This document shows, in pieces, positions 16,673 to 25,852 of a stretch of 64,000 nucleotides of DNA. The DNA comes from Paucibacter sp. B2R-40 (lineage in GTDB: Bacteria > Pseudomonadota > Gammaproteobacteria > Burkholderiales > Burkholderiaceae_C): positions 1 through 64,000 of the forward strand of contig NZ_JAJIRP010000015.1 of assembly GCF_025717555.1 (NCBI RefSeq). The letters run 5' to 3'. Numbering within the stretch: the stretch's first letter is position 1; each line of letters opens with the position of its first letter. Made by a program: the position numbers and the translations under genes. A model generated the notes under the pieces. That model searched no databases. It was given only the letters and a program-made list of their open reading frames with translations, and was not told the origin of the DNA.

Positions 16673-17560
16673 TCAATAGAAACCGGGCTCACCCTCGGGC
16701 CGCGTTTTGAAGCGCTTGTGCACCCACAGATACTGCGCCGGATTCTCGCGGATGCGCTGCTCCAGCCAGGCATTCATCTGCGCTGCATCGGCCTCCAGAT
16801 CGCCACTCGGGTAGCCGGGCGGCGCTGCCCAAACCTCCAGCACATAGCCTTGCCCGCCCGGCAACATGGTCGCCACCAGCGGCACCACCAACATGCCCAT
16901 GCTGTTGGCGATCTTGCCCGGCGCCAACAAAGTGCAGGTGGGAATGCCAAAGAAGGGCACGAAGGCCGAATCCTTGCGGCCGAAATCCATGTCCGGCAAA
17001 TTGAAGAAGGCATGCCCCTCGCGAATCAACCGCAACACGGGCCGAATACCTTCTTCGCGCATGACCGAGGTGGTGGCGCCAAAACGGCTGCGGCCGGCCA
17101 GCATCTGCGCGTCGAAGACCGGGTTGCTTTGGCGCTGATAGACAAACACGCCTGGCGTCTGCTGATTCAGCATCAAACCGTTGCCCACCACATCCAGCCC
17201 CGCGAAATGAGGCACCCACCACATCACCGGCGCCGCGCTCTTCTCGGCCACTTTGATGTCGCCCTTGATGCGGATGAGTCGGCGCAGGCGCTCGGGCGAG
17301 GCGAACCACAACAAGCCGCGCTCCAAGATGCTGCGGCCCATCCAGCCGAAATGCTCGCGCGCCAATTGATCCCGCTCTGCACTCGACTTTTCCGGAAAGC
17401 ACAAGGCCAGATTGCGCAGGGCAATGCGCCGACGCTTTTTTGCCAGCAGCCAGAGCAAAGCGCCCAGGCCCTGCCCGAGCGCGGCCAACACACTCAGCGG
17501 TAAAAAATGCAGCAGCCACAGCAGCCCGATGGCGAGGTGAGCTGCGATGCGAGCACCCAT
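16673..17560 (-). CDS. Lipid A biosynthesis acyltransferase (LpxL/HtrB family)
   Basis: 295 residues. The ATG at 17560 is chosen because AGGAGG lies 7 bases upstream; the ATG at 17566 is too close to it. An N-terminal membrane helix (about residues 8-38) is followed by the acyltransferase core with the HxxxxD motif (HFAGLD) and a family-typical NLPDMDFG segment. It transfers a secondary acyl chain to lipid A at the inner membrane. The upstream gene is a second member of the family and its stop lies only 2 bp before this start, so the two form an operon. Which chain or position each uses cannot be told. Confidence 0.88.
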   Translation of the reverse strand: MGARIAAHLAIGLLWLLHFLPLSVLAALGQGLGALLWLLAKKRRRIALRNLALCFPEKSSAERDQLAREHFGWMGRSILERGLLWFASPERLRRLIRIKGDIKVAEKSAAPVMWWVPHFAGLDVVGNGLMLNQQTPGVFVYQRQSNPVFDAQMLAGRSRFGATTSVMREEGIRPVLRLIREGHAFFNLPDMDFGRKDSAFVPFFGIPTCTLLAPGKIANSMGMLVVPLVATMLPGGQGYVLEVWAAPPGYPSGDLEADAAQMNAWLEQRIRENPAQYLWVHKRFKTRPEGEPGFY

Positions 17561-17562
17561 GC

Positions 17563-18447
17563 TCATGCCTCCTGTTTGGGCGCGGCAACCGGCGCAGCAC
17601 CGATGTCCAGGCCTCGCGGATGCTTGTAGCGGTTGTAGCCCCAAAGATACTGGTGAGGAGCGAGTCGGATCATTTCTTCCATGCCTTGATTGATGAGGAC
17701 AGCGGCGGATTCTGCAGGCAAATCGGCGGCGATCGGCGCTGCCGGCAGCACATGGACAACATAGCCCTGCCCCTTTGGCAAACGTTCACCCCAAATCAGC
17801 AAAGCCCTGGCGCCGGTTTGCTGCAATAAACGCGCGGCCAAGGTCATGGTGTAAGCCGGGCGACCAAAGAAAGGTGCCCACACACCCAGTCCATTTGGAG
17901 GCACTTGATCCGGCAAAAGGCCAACACATTGGCCTTTTCGCAAAGCCCGAATCATTTGCCGCACGCCCGCCAAACTGGCCGGCGCAGTTTCCAAGCCCGG
18001 TCGCCCGCGCGAAGCGTCAATCACCCAGCGCAACCAAGCCTGTTTGGCGGGCCGGAACAAGACCGTGACCGGGCCGGACTCGGCAAATCGCTCGGCAAAA
18101 GCTTGGGCACAAATTTCGAAACAGCCCAGATGCGGCGTTAAAAACACCAAGCCGCGCCCAGCCTCCAAGCCTTGCTCAATCAACTCGGCGCCGCGCCACT
18201 GCAGTTTGTCGCCCAAGGCCACGTCATGCGGGCGCATCCACAGCCAGGGCACTTCGGCAATCATGCGCCCGGCCTCTTTGATGCCGCCTCGCGCCGCAGC
18301 CCAGGGCAGACCGGCAATCTGCACATTGGCCCGATAACGCTGCCGATAGCTGCTTGATGCGGCATAGGCCAGCCAACCTGCGGCGGCCCCCAAGGCATGG
18401 AGTACCCGCAGGGGCAAACGGGACAGCATTCGAAACAACATCAACAT
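17563..18447 (-). CDS. Lipid A biosynthesis acyltransferase, second copy
   Basis: 294 residues from the ATG at 18447; an ATG at 18441 is equally possible, and upstream only GGA is seen. The hydrophobic N-terminus (about 10-30) fits a membrane anchor. The catalytic HxxxxE motif is HLGCFE and [12 protein letters not shown] corresponds to the LPDQ motif of LpxL-type enzymes. It lies upstream of, and almost touches, the other acyltransferase gene, and diverges from metK. The order metK, acyltransferase pair, dapF is familiar in Burkholderiales, but here the acyltransferases and dapF are separated by the three-gene module. Confidence 0.88.
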   Translation of the reverse strand: MLMLFRMLSRLPLRVLHALGAAAGWLAYAASSSYRQRYRANVQIAGLPWAAARGGIKEAGRMIAEVPWLWMRPHDVALGDKLQWRGAELIEQGLEAGRGLVFLTPHLGCFEICAQAFAERFAESGPVTVLFRPAKQAWLRWVIDASRGRPGLETAPASLAGVRQMIRALRKGQCVGLLPDQVPPNGLGVWAPFFGRPAYTMTLAARLLQQTGARALLIWGERLPKGQGYVVHVLPAAPIAADLPAESAAVLINQGMEEMIRLAPHQYLWGYNRYKHPRGLDIGAAPVAAPKQEA

Positions 18448-18623
18448 ATTTCTATAATCCAAACATCGCCGAGTTAAATTGGACAACTTGCGGGGCGATG
18501 CGGGCTTTATTCACAAGAATGAAACACCCGCCGGGCAGCGATGCTCAACAAATGCTGCTAAAGCGTTCGCCGCGTCTCCCGACAGCACGGCAACGCCGAT
18601 CAACTGTTAACTGGAGTGTAAAA

Positions 18624-19805
18624 GTGGCGAACAACGATTTCTTATTTACTTCTGAATCCGTTTCCGAGGGTCACCCGGATAAATGCGCGGACCAGATATC
18701 GGACGCGATTCTCGACGCAATTTTTGAGCAAGACCCGCGCTCCCGCGTTGCGGCCGAGACTCTTTGCAATACCGGCTTGGTGGTGTTGGCCGGTGAGATC
18801 ACCACCAACGCCCACGTGGACTACATCCAGGTCGCGCGCGACACGCTCAAGCGCATCGGCTACGACAACACCGAATACGGCATTGACTACAAAGGCTGCG
18901 CGGTACTGGTCGCCTATGACAAGCAGAGCAATGACATCGCCCAAGGCGTGGATCATGCGTCCGACGATCACCTCAATATCGGTGCCGGCGACCAGGGCCT
19001 GATGTTCGGCTACGCTTGTGACGAGACGCCCGAGTTGATGCCCGCGCCCATCTATTACGCGCATCGACTGGTCGAGCGCCAAGCGCAATTGCGCAAGGAC
19101 GGCCGCCTGCCCTTCTTGCGCCCGGACGCCAAGAGCCAGGTGACCATGCGTTATGTGGACGGCCGGCCTCATTCGATTGACACCGTGGTTTTGTCCAGTC
19201 AGCATAGCCCGGAGATGAGCGACGGCACGAAGATGAAGCCTGAGTTCATCGAGGCGGTGATTGAAGAGATCATCAAGCCGGTGCTTCCCAAAGAGTGGCT
19301 GAAGGAAACCAAATACCTGATCAACCCGACTGGCCGCTTCGTCATCGGCGGCCCGCAAGGTGACTGCGGACTGACCGGCCGCAAGATCATTGTTGACACT
19401 TACGGCGGCGCCTGCCCACATGGCGGCGGCGCCTTCTCAGGCAAAGACCCCAGCAAGGTTGACCGCTCGGCCGCTTATGCAGCACGTTATGTGGCGAAAA
19501 ACATCGTTGCCGCCGGCCTGGCGCGTCAATGCCAGATCCAAGTCGCTTATGCGATCGGCGTGGCCCGCCCTATGAACGTGACCGTCTACACCGAAGGCAC
19601 CGGCAAGATTCCCGATGACCAACTGGCCGCCTTGGTGCAAGAGCATTTCGACCTGCGCCCCAAGGGCATCATCCAGATGTTGGACCTGTTGCGCCCGATC
19701 TACACCAAGACGGCGGCCTATGGTCACTTCGGCCGCGAAGAGCCCGAGTTCACCTGGGAGAGAACCGACAAGGCTGCGGCGCTACGCGCGGCAGCTGGGC
19801 TATAA
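18624..19805 (+). CDS. metK: S-adenosylmethionine synthase
   Basis: Makes SAM from methionine and ATP. 393 residues from a GTG at 18624, with GGAG 7 bases upstream; the protein begins [26 protein letters not shown] and [16 protein letters not shown], two signatures of the family, are present, and the C-terminus is typical ([12 protein letters not shown]). Bases 18448-18623 upstream form a long leader facing the acyltransferase promoter; I could not match it to a known SAM riboswitch. Just after the stop there is a decayed copy of the 3' end of another metK, and then a strong terminator. The methyl-cycle partner genes ahcY and metF lie 7 to 10 kb downstream. Confidence 0.97.
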   Translation: MANNDFLFTSESVSEGHPDKCADQISDAILDAIFEQDPRSRVAAETLCNTGLVVLAGEITTNAHVDYIQVARDTLKRIGYDNTEYGIDYKGCAVLVAYDKQSNDIAQGVDHASDDHLNIGAGDQGLMFGYACDETPELMPAPIYYAHRLVERQAQLRKDGRLPFLRPDAKSQVTMRYVDGRPHSIDTVVLSSQHSPEMSDGTKMKPEFIEAVIEEIIKPVLPKEWLKETKYLINPTGRFVIGGPQGDCGLTGRKIIVDTYGGACPHGGGAFSGKDPSKVDRSAAYAARYVAKNIVAAGLARQCQIQVAYAIGVARPMNVTVYTEGTGKIPDDQLAALVQEHFDLRPKGIIQMLDLLRPIYTKTAAYGHFGREEPEFTWERTDKAAALRAAAGL

Positions 19806-19840
19806 GCCCACTGCGCGAAGCGCAGCGCCGGTTCGCGGGC

Positions 19841-19924
19841 GATGCTCATTTCCGCCCAGCGGACGTGAGCAGAGACCAAAGGACGGACAAAGCGGCTGCT
19901 CTACGTGCAGCCGCTGGCCTGTAA
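19841..19924 (+). pseudogene. Remnant of a second metK 3' end
   Basis: The reading frame at 19880-19924 encodes [14 protein letters not shown] and a stop, identical to the last 14 residues of the intact MetK ending at 19805, but with different codons at about half of the positions. Weaker similarity to the upstream HFGRE region is seen from about 19841, with frame disruptions. It is therefore a diverged metK tail, not a recent duplication. It has no start of its own and no 5' part in the window. Confidence 0.8.
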
Positions 19925-19952
19925 AACCGCCAAGCCACGACCCGCCAAAACG

Positions 19953-19987
19953 AAAGGGCCGCACAGTGAGTTGTGCGGCCCTTTTTT
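19953..19987 (+). terminator. Strong intrinsic terminator after metK
   Basis: AAAGGGCCGCACA (19953-19965) pairs over a 6-base loop with TGTGCGGCCCTTT (19972-19984), and six T residues complete the tract. It follows the metK remnant, so it may originally have belonged to that second copy. Confidence 0.9.
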
Positions 19988-20001
19988 ACACTCGGAACCC
20001 A

Positions 20002-20373
20002 TCAACTCATCCCGCACAACTTCTTGAATGGCCCGAGCACTGCCTCACCCCGAAACGGCTTGACGATCCACCCGGTGACGCCAATGGCCTTGCCGCGCGC
20101 ACGCATCTGCGGATTGTCTTCGGTCGTCAGCATCACGATGCGTACCAATTGATTGCCCAGCTCGGTACGGATCTTCTCGGCCATGGTCAGCCCGTCCATA
20201 TGCGGCATATTGAAGTCACTGACCACCAGTTTGATCTCAGGATCGATGCGCAGTTGCGCCAGCCCATCGCGCCCATCGACGGCGACCGCCACCTCAAACC
20301 CGTTCTTGCTCAGGAAACTGGAGACGATCTCCCGCATCGTGCTGGAGTCGTCAACCACAAGAACATTCGCCAT
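20002..20373 (-). CDS. CheY-like single-domain response regulator
   Basis: 123 residues, a bare receiver domain. The acidic pocket (VDDSS), the phosphorylated Asp in VVSDFNMPHMDG, the switch Thr in MLTTED and the Lys in IVKPF are all present, so phosphorylation is expected. It lies downstream of a CheX-type protein on the same strand with 47 bp between them. Such single-domain regulators act on flagellar motors or as phosphate sinks; the neighbouring CheX domain could dephosphorylate it. No kinase gene is near. Confidence 0.92.
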   Translation of the reverse strand: MANVLVVDDSSTMREIVSSFLSKNGFEVAVAVDGRDGLAQLRIDPEIKLVVSDFNMPHMDGLTMAEKIRTELGNQLVRIVMLTTEDNPQMRARGKAIGVTGWIVKPFRGEAVLGPFKKLCGMS

Positions 20374-20420
20374 ATCTTCAATTCCTTGCTAAGTCGATCG
20401 GACAGCTTGCGTCACTCGTT

Positions 20421-21386
20421 TCAAAACAGATCCAACTCACCTGTCGGCCCGGCCTTCACCGCATGGGCCTCAAAGTCCGCAAACTCCTCGGGCGACCAAT
20501 GCAAATTGAAGATCACTCTTTGCACAATCACCAGCGGCGGCATGCCTGGCCGCGCCGGGTCAGACAACTGGTAGCGCAGACACAGCTGCGGGTCTTGCGA
20601 GCCGAAGGAAATGTATTTGTGCTGGTGGTTGATGACGATGGGGACTTGGGTTTGCTGCTTGCTCAGTTCCTGAGGGGGAATGTAGCGATTCTTGAACGCG
20701 CCCCAGATCAGATTGGTGGTTTCGCCCAACATATTGTTGAGTTCGCGGAAATTCAGATCCCCGCCCACGCCTTCATAGCTGAAACCCTGGATCAAGCCTT
20801 GGCGCAGCGCATTCTCCTCGGTCTGCAGCATCATGTAGCCGCGGCACCAGGTGCTTTCGATCGGGATCAAAGTTGAGACCTCACCATGAATGATGCGGTC
20901 GTGCACGACATAGGGCGACTCGGCCACCACCTGGGCGTTCGGGAACATCGCCACCAACGATGAGCAGGTCAGCTCGGCGATGCCTTGCACCAGGCTGCGC
21001 GGGTAGCTGAGGCTGAAGATCGCGTGATCGATGGCGGCACGCAGGGTGTCGGTGTCACCGGTGGTCCAGTGCTGGCACACCGCCAGCTCCTCGGCAGAAT
21101 TCAGCACGCGACCGCTGCTACGGCGCAGAAAGATCGGCAACTCGGGGCGCAGCTTGTGAATCGCACAGGCCAGTTGCAGCGCGTCGCCCTGGTCACAGGG
21201 CAGATTGTCTGCCAGCAGCACACCGCCCAGATCCTTGTGCTTGCCCAGCGTAGCCAAGGCGTCACTGGCCGAGCGCGGCAACGCAATCAGACCAATCGAC
21301 TGGCAGAAGTCGGTCAGGACTTGATACTGCTCTGGGTCATGTTCCAACAGCAGAACCTTGGCTTCGAGGAGGGTGGAATTGCTCAT
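20421..21386 (-). CDS. Degenerate receiver plus CheX-type phosphatase domain
   Basis: 321 residues from the ATG at 21386. The first 120 residues have the alpha-beta alternation of a receiver (VLLLEHDPEQYQVL), but the phosphorylation-site region reads GGVLLADNLPCDQGD and may be non-canonical. The C-terminal half (about 150-310) has the CheX/CheC signature ELNNMLGETTNLIWGAFK, with the E-x-x-N residues that attack phospho-CheY. It is therefore a candidate phosphatase for the CheY-like protein encoded directly downstream. It diverges from a diguanylate cyclase response regulator. The 239 bp between them contain no gene. Confidence 0.8.
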   Translation of the reverse strand: MSNSTLLEAKVLLLEHDPEQYQVLTDFCQSIGLIALPRSASDALATLGKHKDLGGVLLADNLPCDQGDALQLACAIHKLRPELPIFLRRSSGRVLNSAEELAVCQHWTTGDTDTLRAAIDHAIFSLSYPRSLVQGIAELTCSSLVAMFPNAQVVAESPYVVHDRIIHGEVSTLIPIESTWCRGYMMLQTEENALRQGLIQGFSYEGVGGDLNFRELNNMLGETTNLIWGAFKNRYIPPQELSKQQTQVPIVINHQHKYISFGSQDPQLCLRYQLSDPARPGMPPLVIVQRVIFNLHWSPEEFADFEAHAVKAGPTGELDLF

Positions 21387-21625
21387 GATTTTTCGCAGTG
21401 CGCCGCCGCCCTGCCCTGTGCCGATTAGCAAACAACGAATTCGCCTGACTCAAAAGCTAGGCGCTCTTCAGCGTTTTCGGCAAGCCTCCCGAATTCTGTA
21501 GCACTCGATGACATGGGCCAATGCCGCCCGCGCTTCTACTCGCAAACCCGCTGGACCTTGCTATCGCTCGCCGCATAATTGCGCTGCTCCAGCTCCCTCG
21601 AAGCCCGCCTAACTTACTGAAGCTC

Positions 21626-22639
21626 ATGTCAGAACTTCTACAAGCATCCTCCCTGCCCGCATTGCGGATCTTGGTGGTCGATGACCAAGCGACAGCTCGC
21701 CGCATTTTGGCGGCCCAACTGCAGGCCGCCGGCCACTTGGTACTGGAAGCTGACACGGGCGATCGTGCCTTGACCCTGTTCCAAACGGAGTCCCCCGATT
21801 TGGTGCTGCTGGACGTCGAAATGCCCGGCCACGACGGCTATTGGGTGGCCAGCCAGCTGCGCGCCTCTGAAGCAGGCGGCTGGACGCCCATTATTTTCCT
21901 TTCCAGCCGCGACACGGACCAAGACCTTTGGCAAGGTATTGAGTCAGGCGGCGACGACTATTTGATCAAACCCGTTTCCGCCACCGTACTGCAGGCCAAG
22001 CTGCGCGCCATGCAGCGCTTGCGCCGAATGCAAATGCGGCTGATCCAATTGTCTGATGACTTGCGCTTGGCCAACGAGCAATTGACCCGCCTCAGCCACG
22101 AGGACGCCCTCACCGGCCTGCCGAACCGGCGGGCCTTTGATGCGCGCTTGCAAGAGGAAATTTTGGCCGCGCAGCGCGACAAGCAAAGCCTGACCCTGGT
22201 GCTGTGTGACATTGACTATTTCAAAGGTTTCAACGACAAGCTGGGCCATGTCGAAGGCGATATCTGCCTGCAGCGCATCGCCCGCCTCTTGCAAGAAACC
22301 TGTCGGCGTCCACGCGACTGCGCAGCACGCTATGGCGGCGAGGAGTTCGCTCTGATCCTGCCGGGCACGCCGCGCTCCGGCGCGATGACTTTTGCGCGCG
22401 CCGTGTTGCGGACCTTGGCCTTGACGGCGATCCAGCACCCCGGCTCGGCTGTCGCTGATCACGTCACCTTGTCGGGCGGCATCACGACCTGCATTCCCGA
22501 CCCCGCCACCACCGTCGAGGGTCTGCTGCGGCGCGCCGACGACGCGCTCTACACCGCCAAATCGCGCGGACGCAATTGTTTCTTCAGTTTCGAAATGCAA
22601 ATGGATACCCATGAACAGCGCAGCGGCGCCAAACCTTGA
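21626..22639 (+). CDS. Response regulator with GGDEF domain (diguanylate cyclase)
   Basis: 337 residues from the ATG at 21626. A receiver domain with the phosphorylated Asp in LVLLDVEMPGHDG and Lys in LIKPVS occupies about residues 15-140. A coiled-coil-like linker leads to a GGDEF domain with active site RYGGEEF and an inhibitory RxxD site five residues before it (RPRD). It should make c-di-GMP when phosphorylated, with product feedback. The architecture is like WspR. It diverges from the CheX/CheY-like pair, suggesting a shared sensory input. Its 3' end overlaps the next gene by 29 bases. Confidence 0.9.
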   Translation: MSELLQASSLPALRILVVDDQATARRILAAQLQAAGHLVLEADTGDRALTLFQTESPDLVLLDVEMPGHDGYWVASQLRASEAGGWTPIIFLSSRDTDQDLWQGIESGGDDYLIKPVSATVLQAKLRAMQRLRRMQMRLIQLSDDLRLANEQLTRLSHEDALTGLPNRRAFDARLQEEILAAQRDKQSLTLVLCDIDYFKGFNDKLGHVEGDICLQRIARLLQETCRRPRDCAARYGGEEFALILPGTPRSGAMTFARAVLRTLALTAIQHPGSAVADHVTLSGGITTCIPDPATTVEGLLRRADDALYTAKSRGRNCFFSFEMQMDTHEQRSGAKP

Positions 22640-23711
22640 AGATCTGCGGCGCTACGCCGTGGCTCGCAGCTTATTCACCCCGACCACGCTGCCCGCCGCG
22701 ATCAAGCGCCTCGGCTTTGTGCAGGCCGACCCGATCCGAGCCCCGGCGCGTGCGCAAGACCTGACCTTGCGGCTGCGCGTCAAAGACTACCGTGCCGGTG
22801 ACCTCGAACGCCGCTACTGCAAGCTGGCGATTGAGGAAGATTGCCTGGTCAACTACGGTTTTTTGCCGCGTGAGCATTTGAAACTGATGCATCCGCGCGT
22901 GGCGCGGCGCGCCTGGGACGCCAAGACGCAAGCTCATGCGCAAACGCTGCACGGCTTCGTCAGCGCCCATGGCCCCAGCCACCCGCGCGACATCCAAGCC
23001 CATTTGGACCTCGGCAGCACCCGGAATGCCTGGGGTGGCAGCAGCAGCGCCACCACGCATTTGCTCGACGGCATGCATTACCGTGGCCTGCTGCGCGTGC
23101 AGCGGCGCGAGGCCGGCCAGCGCATCTATGCGGCGGTCACGCATCACGAAGACGAACGCAACCCGCAGGCCAAGGCCGATGCCTTGCTGCAGTTGGTATT
23201 GGCCAAATACGCGCCGCTGCCCTCTCGCAGCCTTGGGTCTTTGTGTAGCTTGTTGGGCTACGGATCCCCTCACCTTGGCGCCGAAATCAAGCGCTCACTG
23301 AACCAAGCACGGCAGACGCTGCCCAGCGCCGAGATCGACGGCATCCGATGGTTCTGGCTCGAGGGCGAGAACCCTGCGTCCAAACGCTGGCGCCTGGATG
23401 ATGAGCTGCGCCTGTTGGCGCCCTTCGACCCCATCGTTTGGGACCGCCTGCGTTTCGAGTTATTTTGGGGCTGGGCTTACCGGTTCGAGGCCTACACGCC
23501 GGCTGCCAAACGCAAGCTCGGCTATTACGCGCTGCCCATGTTGTGGCGTGGCAAGGTGTTGGGGTGGGCCAATTTGTCGGTTGAAAATTCCGAGTTGCGG
23601 GCGCAATTTGGCTTTGTCGAGGCTTCCGCTCCACAAGATGGTGAACTGCTATCGGCGCTGCGCAGCGAGTTGGCACGCATGTCCTCGTTCCTTGGTCTGC
23701 CTCCCGGTTGA
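22611..23711 (+). CDS. YcaQ-type winged-helix protein (interstrand crosslink glycosylase family)
   Basis: 366 residues. The HTH_42/YcaQ family signature appears near the N-terminus, including the QxD motif (QADPIRAPARAQDL) that is catalytic in characterised DNA glycosylases of the group. Three winged-helix-like segments are expected from the length. Members remove alkylated bases or unhook DNA crosslinks; I infer the same here without proof of substrate. The ATG lies inside the end of the diguanylate cyclase gene, an overlap that suggests cotranscription but no shared task. Confidence 0.82.
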   Translation: MNSAAAPNLEDLRRYAVARSLFTPTTLPAAIKRLGFVQADPIRAPARAQDLTLRLRVKDYRAGDLERRYCKLAIEEDCLVNYGFLPREHLKLMHPRVARRAWDAKTQAHAQTLHGFVSAHGPSHPRDIQAHLDLGSTRNAWGGSSSATTHLLDGMHYRGLLRVQRREAGQRIYAAVTHHEDERNPQAKADALLQLVLAKYAPLPSRSLGSLCSLLGYGSPHLGAEIKRSLNQARQTLPSAEIDGIRWFWLEGENPASKRWRLDDELRLLAPFDPIVWDRLRFELFWGWAYRFEAYTPAAKRKLGYYALPMLWRGKVLGWANLSVENSELRAQFGFVEASAPQDGELLSALRSELARMSSFLGLPPG

Positions 23712-23734
23712 CACAGGTCAAACGCCTCGTCATT

Positions 23735-23780
23735 GGGTAATATTTCCCACCCCTAGATCATGGGAAATAAGGGGTTACCC
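23735..23780 (+). promoter_or_regulatory. Interleaved complementary blocks upstream of a PEP-CTERM gene
   Basis: Three pairs of complementary blocks occur in order a-b-c-b'-c'-a'. They are GGGTAA (23735-23740) with TTACCC (23775-23780), TATTTCCCA (23741-23749) with TGGGAAATA (23761-23769), and CCCCT (23750-23754) with AGGGG (23770-23774). The b and c pairs interleave like an H-type pseudoknot. They lie 130 bp before the next start codon. As DNA this may instead be an operator. Confidence 0.5.
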
Positions 23781-23909
23781 GGTGACAAGCCGCTGACGCC
23801 AATGCTGTACTTGAGCCTCTGGCTCAGCGCCAGCTCTATACGGCCAACTGCCTCGCTCAGCTCATCCGGAGTTGTGAATTGTGGCGGGCCACCGACTTGG
23901 GAGTTCTCT

Positions 23910-24983
23910 ATGTTGTCCTCAGTAAAACTTCGACTTGTTCGCCCGAGCACCCTGAGTGCCACCCCCTTTGCCGTCAGCCTGTTGGCGCTGGCTGCCGCCT
24001 TGCCGGCAGCCGCCGACCCGCTCTATTTCTCCAGTTCCGCGCAGGTTCAAGGCAATATTCGCACCACCTACTCGAGCCCGCTGCTCGGTGACGTCAGCTT
24101 TACGCTGCAAGGGCCAAGCGATTGGAAATCATCCTGGAACAACCAGGGACAAGGTAGCGGCGTGGCCAGCGTCAACTACAAAATCGACGCAGGCCAAACA
24201 AGCAGTGACCCGATCTACAACATCGTCACCAACAATGGCCAATATGGCTTTGGCTACGTCGGTCAAGCCGAAGCCGATGGCCTGCTGTTGCGCACCAAGA
24301 CCACATCAACCACCGTCAATACCGCGGGGGAAGCGGTAACTTCACCTAACAGCCAGCTTTGGAGCTACGCCAGCGCCAACTGGAACCAGCAGTTCTTAAT
24401 CAACGAAACGCCAAACCGCCAGAAGGGCAGCTACGGTGCCATCCTGGTGGGCTTCACACTGGACGGCAGCACCAGCGCATCAGTCGGCAACAACTGGAAC
24501 GACGGATACGCCTACGGCGAGGGCCAACTGGGTTCCAGTTTTGTGGACTCTTTTGGCGTCAACTTTTCCAGCAGCTTTGGGATCAACACCAGTTCATCGG
24601 ATCCGACCTGGACAGGTAGCCGCACCACCTATAAGAAACTCCTCTTCCAATACGGCACCGCCTTCAACATCAACTTGAACCAATGGTCACAGGCTTACGT
24701 CAACGCCGAGTCGGACTTCTCCCACACCGGCTTTATAAGCTCGATCGAGTTGCCGTTTGAGTCCACGCTGCAGTCAGGTGCCGAGCAAGCGGGCCTGGGT
24801 GGCATCAGCCAGCTCTACGGCAATGTGACCCATTCCGCCACGGCCGACGACATCAACACCAACTGGGACTTTGGCAACGGAGGCGGCGGGTTCAACCCAC
24901 CGGTACCAGAGCCATCAAGCTATGCGCTGATGTTGGCAGGCTTGGCCGCGATGGGCTTTTTGATTCGGCGTCGCCGCAGCTAA
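23910..24983 (+). CDS. Exported PEP-CTERM protein of unknown function
   Basis: 357 residues from the ATG at 23910, preceded by GGGAG. The signal peptide covers about residues 1-36 (ends LPAAADP). The body is Ser-, Asn- and Tyr-rich with low charge, as in many secreted PEP-CTERM proteins, and shows no enzyme motif. The C-terminus carries VPEPSSYALM, a hydrophobic helix and RRRRS. An exosortase, not encoded here, should process it at the envelope. Frames upstream of 23910 stay open but lack protein-like features. The upstream region holds the interleaved palindrome. Confidence 0.85.
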   Translation: MLSSVKLRLVRPSTLSATPFAVSLLALAAALPAAADPLYFSSSAQVQGNIRTTYSSPLLGDVSFTLQGPSDWKSSWNNQGQGSGVASVNYKIDAGQTSSDPIYNIVTNNGQYGFGYVGQAEADGLLLRTKTTSTTVNTAGEAVTSPNSQLWSYASANWNQQFLINETPNRQKGSYGAILVGFTLDGSTSASVGNNWNDGYAYGEGQLGSSFVDSFGVNFSSSFGINTSSSDPTWTGSRTTYKKLLFQYGTAFNINLNQWSQAYVNAESDFSHTGFISSIELPFESTLQSGAEQAGLGGISQLYGNVTHSATADDINTNWDFGNGGGGFNPPVPEPSSYALMLAGLAAMGFLIRRRRS

Positions 24984-25000
24984 AGCCCCTGGCTGATCGA

Positions 25001-25795
25001 TCAGGAGTTGCCGGCGCGCGCGAGCAGTAGCGCGCGCGCCACTTCGGCAAAACCATCGCCCCGCGCGGCCTCCGTCACATAGACGGGCAGATGCTGCATA
25101 CGGGGCGCCCACTGCGCAATATTGGCCACACCGACCGACAGTGGCATGCGCTCGAACATCAGTTGGTCGTTGGCCGAGTCGCCGATATAGAGCCATCGCT
25201 GGGCGTCAAATTTTTCGCCCAGCAACGCCTGCACGGTCCAAGCTGCGGCCGTCCATTTGTTGTGCTCACCGATCCAACCATTGATATGGATGGAGCTGAC
25301 CGTGGCGACCAAGCCATGCTCGCACATCACGGCGCAGACCGCTGCGATCTGGGCGGCGTCGAGTTGCGCGAACTCGCGGTGATCAATGGCAATGTCTGTC
25401 AAGCGCCCGCCCGAATCAGTTGCCAAGCGTGTGCCCGGCACGCGCTTGAGCACATTGGCTGCGCAAGTCTGCAGGCGCAAAAAGTTGGCCCGCCGGGTCG
25501 GCGCGTCTTGGCTGAACTCGCGCCGCAACAAGCCCGCTTCATCACGGCGCAGCATCACGGCACCGTTCTCGGCCACGATGGCGAGCAGCGGCCAAGCCAG
25601 GGCGAAGGGCTCGCTCCAGCCGCTTGGCCGACCCGTTATGGCGATCACCGGTACGCTGGCGTCACGCAAGGCCTGCAAGGATGCCAATGCGGCCGGCGCA
25701 ATTTCGCCATGGGCCGTCAGCGTGTCATCGATATCGGTCAACACGCCGCGCAAATTGCGCAGACGCTCGGGTGGGCATAGGCTGAAAGGATGCAT
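25001..25795 (-). CDS. HAD-superfamily hydrolase (Cof/MPGP-like)
   Basis: 264 residues from the ATG at 25795. HAD motif I is LTDIDDTLT (nucleophile and acid/base Asp), motif II is AITGRP, and motif IV is IGDSANDQLMF. A cap domain lies between them (about residues 80-190), like sugar-phosphate phosphatases of the sucrose- or mannosylglycerate-phosphatase type. The substrate is unknown. No ribosome site precedes the ATG. The gene converges on the PEP-CTERM gene with 17 bp between stops and diverges from the ahcY leader. Confidence 0.83.
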   Translation of the reverse strand: MHPFSLCPPERLRNLRGVLTDIDDTLTAHGEIAPAALASLQALRDASVPVIAITGRPSGWSEPFALAWPLLAIVAENGAVMLRRDEAGLLRREFSQDAPTRRANFLRLQTCAANVLKRVPGTRLATDSGGRLTDIAIDHREFAQLDAAQIAAVCAVMCEHGLVATVSSIHINGWIGEHNKWTAAAWTVQALLGEKFDAQRWLYIGDSANDQLMFERMPLSVGVANIAQWAPRMQHLPVYVTEAARGDGFAEVARALLLARAGNS

Positions 25796-25852
25796 ACGCG
25801 GGATTGTCCGCAATCTTGGCCCTGTTCCGCGCATTGAAATTCCGCTTACGGC

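Noticed and set aside
18448-18623. Known SAM riboswitch before metK
   Set aside because: None of the conserved SAM-I, SAM-II, SAM-V or SAM/SAH blocks is recognisable; reported only as an unassigned leader.
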